Shown here: piece by piece, positions 62,120-64,000 of the stretch
Layout of the letters: each line of letters begins with the position of its first letter
How positions within the stretch are numbered: position 1 is the stretch's first letter
NCBI RefSeq assembly: GCF_018613675.1
Contig: NZ_JAGGPQ010000009.1
Coordinates: 96,043 to 160,042 of the forward strand
Origin: Arthrobacter sp. ISL-85
GTDB taxonomy: Bacteria; Actinomycetota; Actinomycetes; Actinomycetales; Micrococcaceae
Direction: 5' to 3'
DNA: 64,000 nt
Program-made: the position numbers and the translations under genes
The notes under the pieces: generated by a model
Told to the model about the DNA's origin: nothing
Databases searched by the model: none
The model's input: the letters and a program-made list of their open reading frames with translations, nothing else

Positions 62120-62619
62120 CGTCCTGGTCGCGTTTTGAGACGCTCGGCTCTACCTTGTATCTGATGGGAGGCCGGTGGCCGGACGTCACTCGCCGTCGGG
62201 TTTATCTTGGGCCTCACGCTGTTCAAGGGCGGCTGTATTGCTTCCGGTGAGGGGAGGGCTTCCCATTCCTCCGGTGGCAGGGTGTCATAGGAGTAGGAGG
62301 CGACGGCCACTGCCTGCGAGGATCCGTCCAGCGCGTAGCGAGGTCGCCTGCAAGCCGCTCCAGGACCTTGCTCCCCCGCGGCTCACCCTGCTCTCTCCAG
62401 TATTGTCCGCCCGGTGTTCCAATAGAGCTCCATCATGGGGGTATTCACGACGCGTTGAGTCCGGTGCCGGGCATCCCGTACGAGGTTTTTCAAGGCCGCA
62501 ATGCGGCCGCGAAGTCTCCGGGAAGTTCGGGTCGAGCTGCGACATGACTTCCACAGTAGCCGGAGGCTCCGACCGTCTCCCCATAATTGTCCAGACACCG
62601 TCTGGACAATTATGGCCAC
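62120..62619 (-). pseudogene. DUF1016/YhcG-type PDDEXK nuclease gene, internally deleted
   Basis: Two ends of the family are joined with the middle gone. The N-terminal part has LKNLVRDARHRTQRVVNTPM and MELYWNTGRTILERAG (about 62520-62385). The C-terminal part has RYALDGSSQAVAVASYSYDT, then LPPEEWEALPSPEAI (about 62345-62240), in another frame. The catalytic nuclease core lay in between and is missing. The 5' end is also frame-disrupted near 62500 and touches the inverted repeat. Confidence 0.6.
62581..62615. repeat. 35-nt perfect inverted repeat
   Basis: Arms CCATAATTGTCCAGAC (62581-62596) and its exact reverse complement (62600-62615) are separated by ACC. It is AT-richer than its surroundings, without a T-run. 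It lies at the boundary between the nuclease relic and unassigned sequence, which suggests a recombination or insertion junction rather than a terminator. Confidence 0.75.
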
Positions 62620-63098
62620 CCGGCCTGCCTCTGCGTTATCCGTCCCGGCCCGCGCTCAGTACTACCGATCTGCAGTTGCTCAACGGGCTGTTGCGCGATG
62701 GGCAGCTCATCGTGATGAATGCCGAATTCAAGAAGATCCGCACGATGGCACTATCGCGCCATCGTGCTCACGCTCACTGCAAGAACTCGAGACCATCTCC
62801 CGACAAAACCCGGTATCTCAGTCACAACAACCACTCCAGAAGCGCGGTCGTGAGCCCGTCTTCCCGGAGGTTTTCCATGAGGCAATAGACTAGTCGTGTC
62901 GTCTCCCGAGGGGGAACTCCGTGCCTGCCAGGTATTCGACGTGAGGCTGCCCAGAGCCGGTGTGGCCGTCCTCGTACAGTCCAGCCTTTGACTAATTTCT
63001 TGCCCGCGCCCGCTGCCGCCACATAGGCTGATGGTGTGAGTGGCGGGGATGGCAATCCGACAAGCGGATCCGGCCCGCGACCCGTGAAGGAAACAAGC

Positions 63099-63302
63099 AT
63101 GGCAACAGGTACAGTCAAGTGGTTCAACGCCGAAAAGGGCTTCGGTTTCATCGCCCCCGACGACGGAAGCGCTGACGTGTTCGCACACTTTTCGGCAATC
63201 GCATCCAGCGGTTACCGCTCCCTCGACGAGAACCAGAAGGTTCAGTTCGACATCACCCAGGGCCCTAAGGGTCCGCAGGCGGAGAACATCCAGCCGCTCT
63301 AA
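63099..63302 (+). CDS. cspA: Cold-shock protein (CspA family)
   Basis: A 67-residue single OB-fold RNA chaperone. RNP1 is KGFGFIAPD and RNP2 is DVFAHFSAI; the length and [15 protein letters not shown] start are canonical. ATG 63099 follows GAAGG. A long 5' leader precedes it, as is common for cold-shock genes, and an intrinsic terminator follows 14 bases after the stop. Confidence 0.97.
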   Translation: MATGTVKWFNAEKGFGFIAPDDGSADVFAHFSAIASSGYRSLDENQKVQFDITQGPKGPQAENIQPL

Positions 63303-63316
63303 GCGGTTGCCGAAGA

Positions 63317-63348
63317 GGCTGACCGGCACAAGCCGGTCAGCCTTTTTT
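63317..63348 (+). terminator. Intrinsic terminator of cspA
   Basis: An 11-bp perfect stem, GGCTGACCGGC with loop ACAA, is followed by six T residues. This is the clearest rho-independent terminator in the window. Confidence 0.95.
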
Positions 63349-63520
63349 GTTCCCACTTATTGGTCCTTGTCGTAAGCGCTTAGCATGACCACGATGAAGG
63401 TTCGCCAGCCTCAGCTGTCAGCTCTGGTGGGCGATCCCCCGCAACGAGCCGCTCTGTTGCAGTCGCATTTGTGCGGGCATCATGAGAATGGACCGGCATA
63501 AGAATCAGTGGAGGAACATC

Positions 63521-63661
63521 ATGAGCGATCCCCGAACTGGCCAACAGCCTCCCGGTGAGCAGGAAGCTCCCCGAGCCGAGAACCAGGCTATGAAACCGAA
63601 GGAAGAACCGAACATAACGGAAGATTCGGACGGCACCCCCAAGGAGAACCCCTCGGGCTAA
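63521..63661 (+). CDS. Small acidic, Pro/Glu-rich 46-residue protein
   Basis: GGAGGAACATC and ATG 63521 are an excellent start. The 46-residue product (SDPRTGQQPPGEQEAPRAEN, MKPKEEPNITEDSDGTPKEN) is disordered, with no hydrophobic core. It is preceded by its own intergenic space after the cspA terminator. No family is recognised. The composition resembles small stress-induced disordered proteins. Confidence 0.55.
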   Translation: MSDPRTGQQPPGEQEAPRAENQAMKPKEEPNITEDSDGTPKENPSG

Positions 63662-63864
63662 GCTTCCGAGGGCCCGACGGTTGTCGCAGGGCGCGCTCCC
63701 ACTAGCTTCAAGGCCAGCAGGGAACGCACACGCCGGTGCCGCCTGCTACGGATTGAACCCTATGCAGAACGGAAAAATCCACCACTTCTTGTACCGGGCA
63801 CAGGCTTGAACGCTCGGGGCGGGCAAGGAATGCATAAGGATGCTCTCAACTTGCCCGCCCCATG
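63662..63864. other. Gap before the repeat array
   Basis: About 200 bases with no gene, hairpin or operator that I can support. Confidence 0.3.
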
Positions 63865-64000
63865 TTACTGGTGGTGCGCTGGCCGTCTCAAGCTGTCCGA
63901 CGACCAGGTGTTACTGGTGGTGCGCTGGCCGGCTCAAGCTGTCCGACGACCAGGTGTTACTGGTGGTGCGCTGGCCGCCTCAAGCTGTCCGACGACCAGG
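63865..64000 (+). repeat. 46-bp tandem repeat array, truncated by window end
   Basis: Units start at 63865, 63911 and 63957, each beginning TTACTGGTGGTGCGCTGGCC and ending CGACGACCAGGTG. The three copies differ only at one or two positions after GGCCG (TCTC, GCTC, CCTC). The period is 46, not a multiple of three, and no long frame spans the array, so it is unlikely to encode a repeat protein. The third unit is cut at the window edge, so the true copy number is unknown. Confidence 0.9.

Larger units (their letters stand above)
61827..63098. other. 1.3-kb region of relics and repeats
   Basis: Contains copy C of the interspersed element (62007), a collapsed DUF1016-type gene (62120-62619), a perfect inverted repeat (62581-62615) and, from 62640 on, a plus-strand protein-like stretch (STTDLQLLNGLLRDGQLIVM) that I cannot assign. 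The right end carries the cspA promoter; TTGCCC near 63000 and TAGGCT near 63025 are candidates. Confidence 0.45.

Noticed and set aside
63865..64000. CRISPR array
   Set aside because: The whole 46-bp unit repeats, with no unique spacers and no cas genes in view.

Overview
The window looks like a chromosomal or large-plasmid segment from a high-GC actinobacterium of the Micrococcaceae (Arthrobacter/Pseudarthrobacter type). The reasons are the base composition, the many GTG and TTG starts, apparently leaderless promoters, and actinobacterial marker families (DUF4193, DUF5709, DUF6510, Acetyltransf_CG-type GNATs). The assignment is inferred from content; no rRNA or other marker gene is present.

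Left third (1-31 kb): a loosely packed stress and accessory region with several long non-coding gaps and many gene relics. It opens with the 3' part of a Gfo/Idh/MocA dehydrogenase. It then carries a peroxiredoxin, three related small GNATs, a thioredoxin, quinone-reductase-like enzymes and a minus-strand block of RraA-like protein, DUF6510, FAD reductase, sulfite-oxidase-like molybdoenzyme, MsrA, MsrB and a ferritin-like protein. Opposite that block lie an extracytoplasmic-type sigma factor and a Dps. At 23.8-27.3 kb a five-gene operon (AhpD-like, isocitrate-lyase/PEP-mutase-like, nitroreductase, YjbR-like, quinone reductase) faces a TetR regulator with a perfect palindromic operator between them.

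Middle (28-43 kb): a NagZ-like GH3 lipoprotein or membrane-anchored enzyme, a long gap, an MFS/TetR divergent pair, an HPP membrane protein and a large molybdopterin oxidoreductase with its coupled small partner. The 37.7-43 kb part is a pseudogene cluster (YihY/BrkB, HtrA and PAP2, all frameshifted) around one intact membrane protein.

Right part (43-61 kb): a denser, higher-GC carbohydrate-oxidation region. It has a glucose dehydrogenase-like enzyme and an aldose epimerase, a MarR regulator, an enolase-superfamily sugar-acid dehydratase and its ACS-type transporter. A ThDP-dependent oxidase/synthase follows. A six-gene minus-strand cluster (GH15, SDR, two small proteins, gluconate-dehydrogenase-subunit-3-like protein, GMC oxidoreductase) comes next, then a second, nearly identical MarR. 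Six copies of a TTGC-N6-GCAA palindrome, plus a seventh variant, sit in front of or beside these genes and suggest one MarR-controlled regulon. The second MarR locus is a decayed duplicate of the first: it keeps a fragment of the epimerase gene on one side and a captured GH15 fragment on the other.

Right end (61-64 kb): a DUF1345 membrane protein, a collapsed DUF1016-type nuclease gene beside a 35-nt perfect inverted repeat, a cold-shock protein with a clean terminator, a tiny acidic ORF, and a 46-bp tandem repeat array that runs off the window edge.
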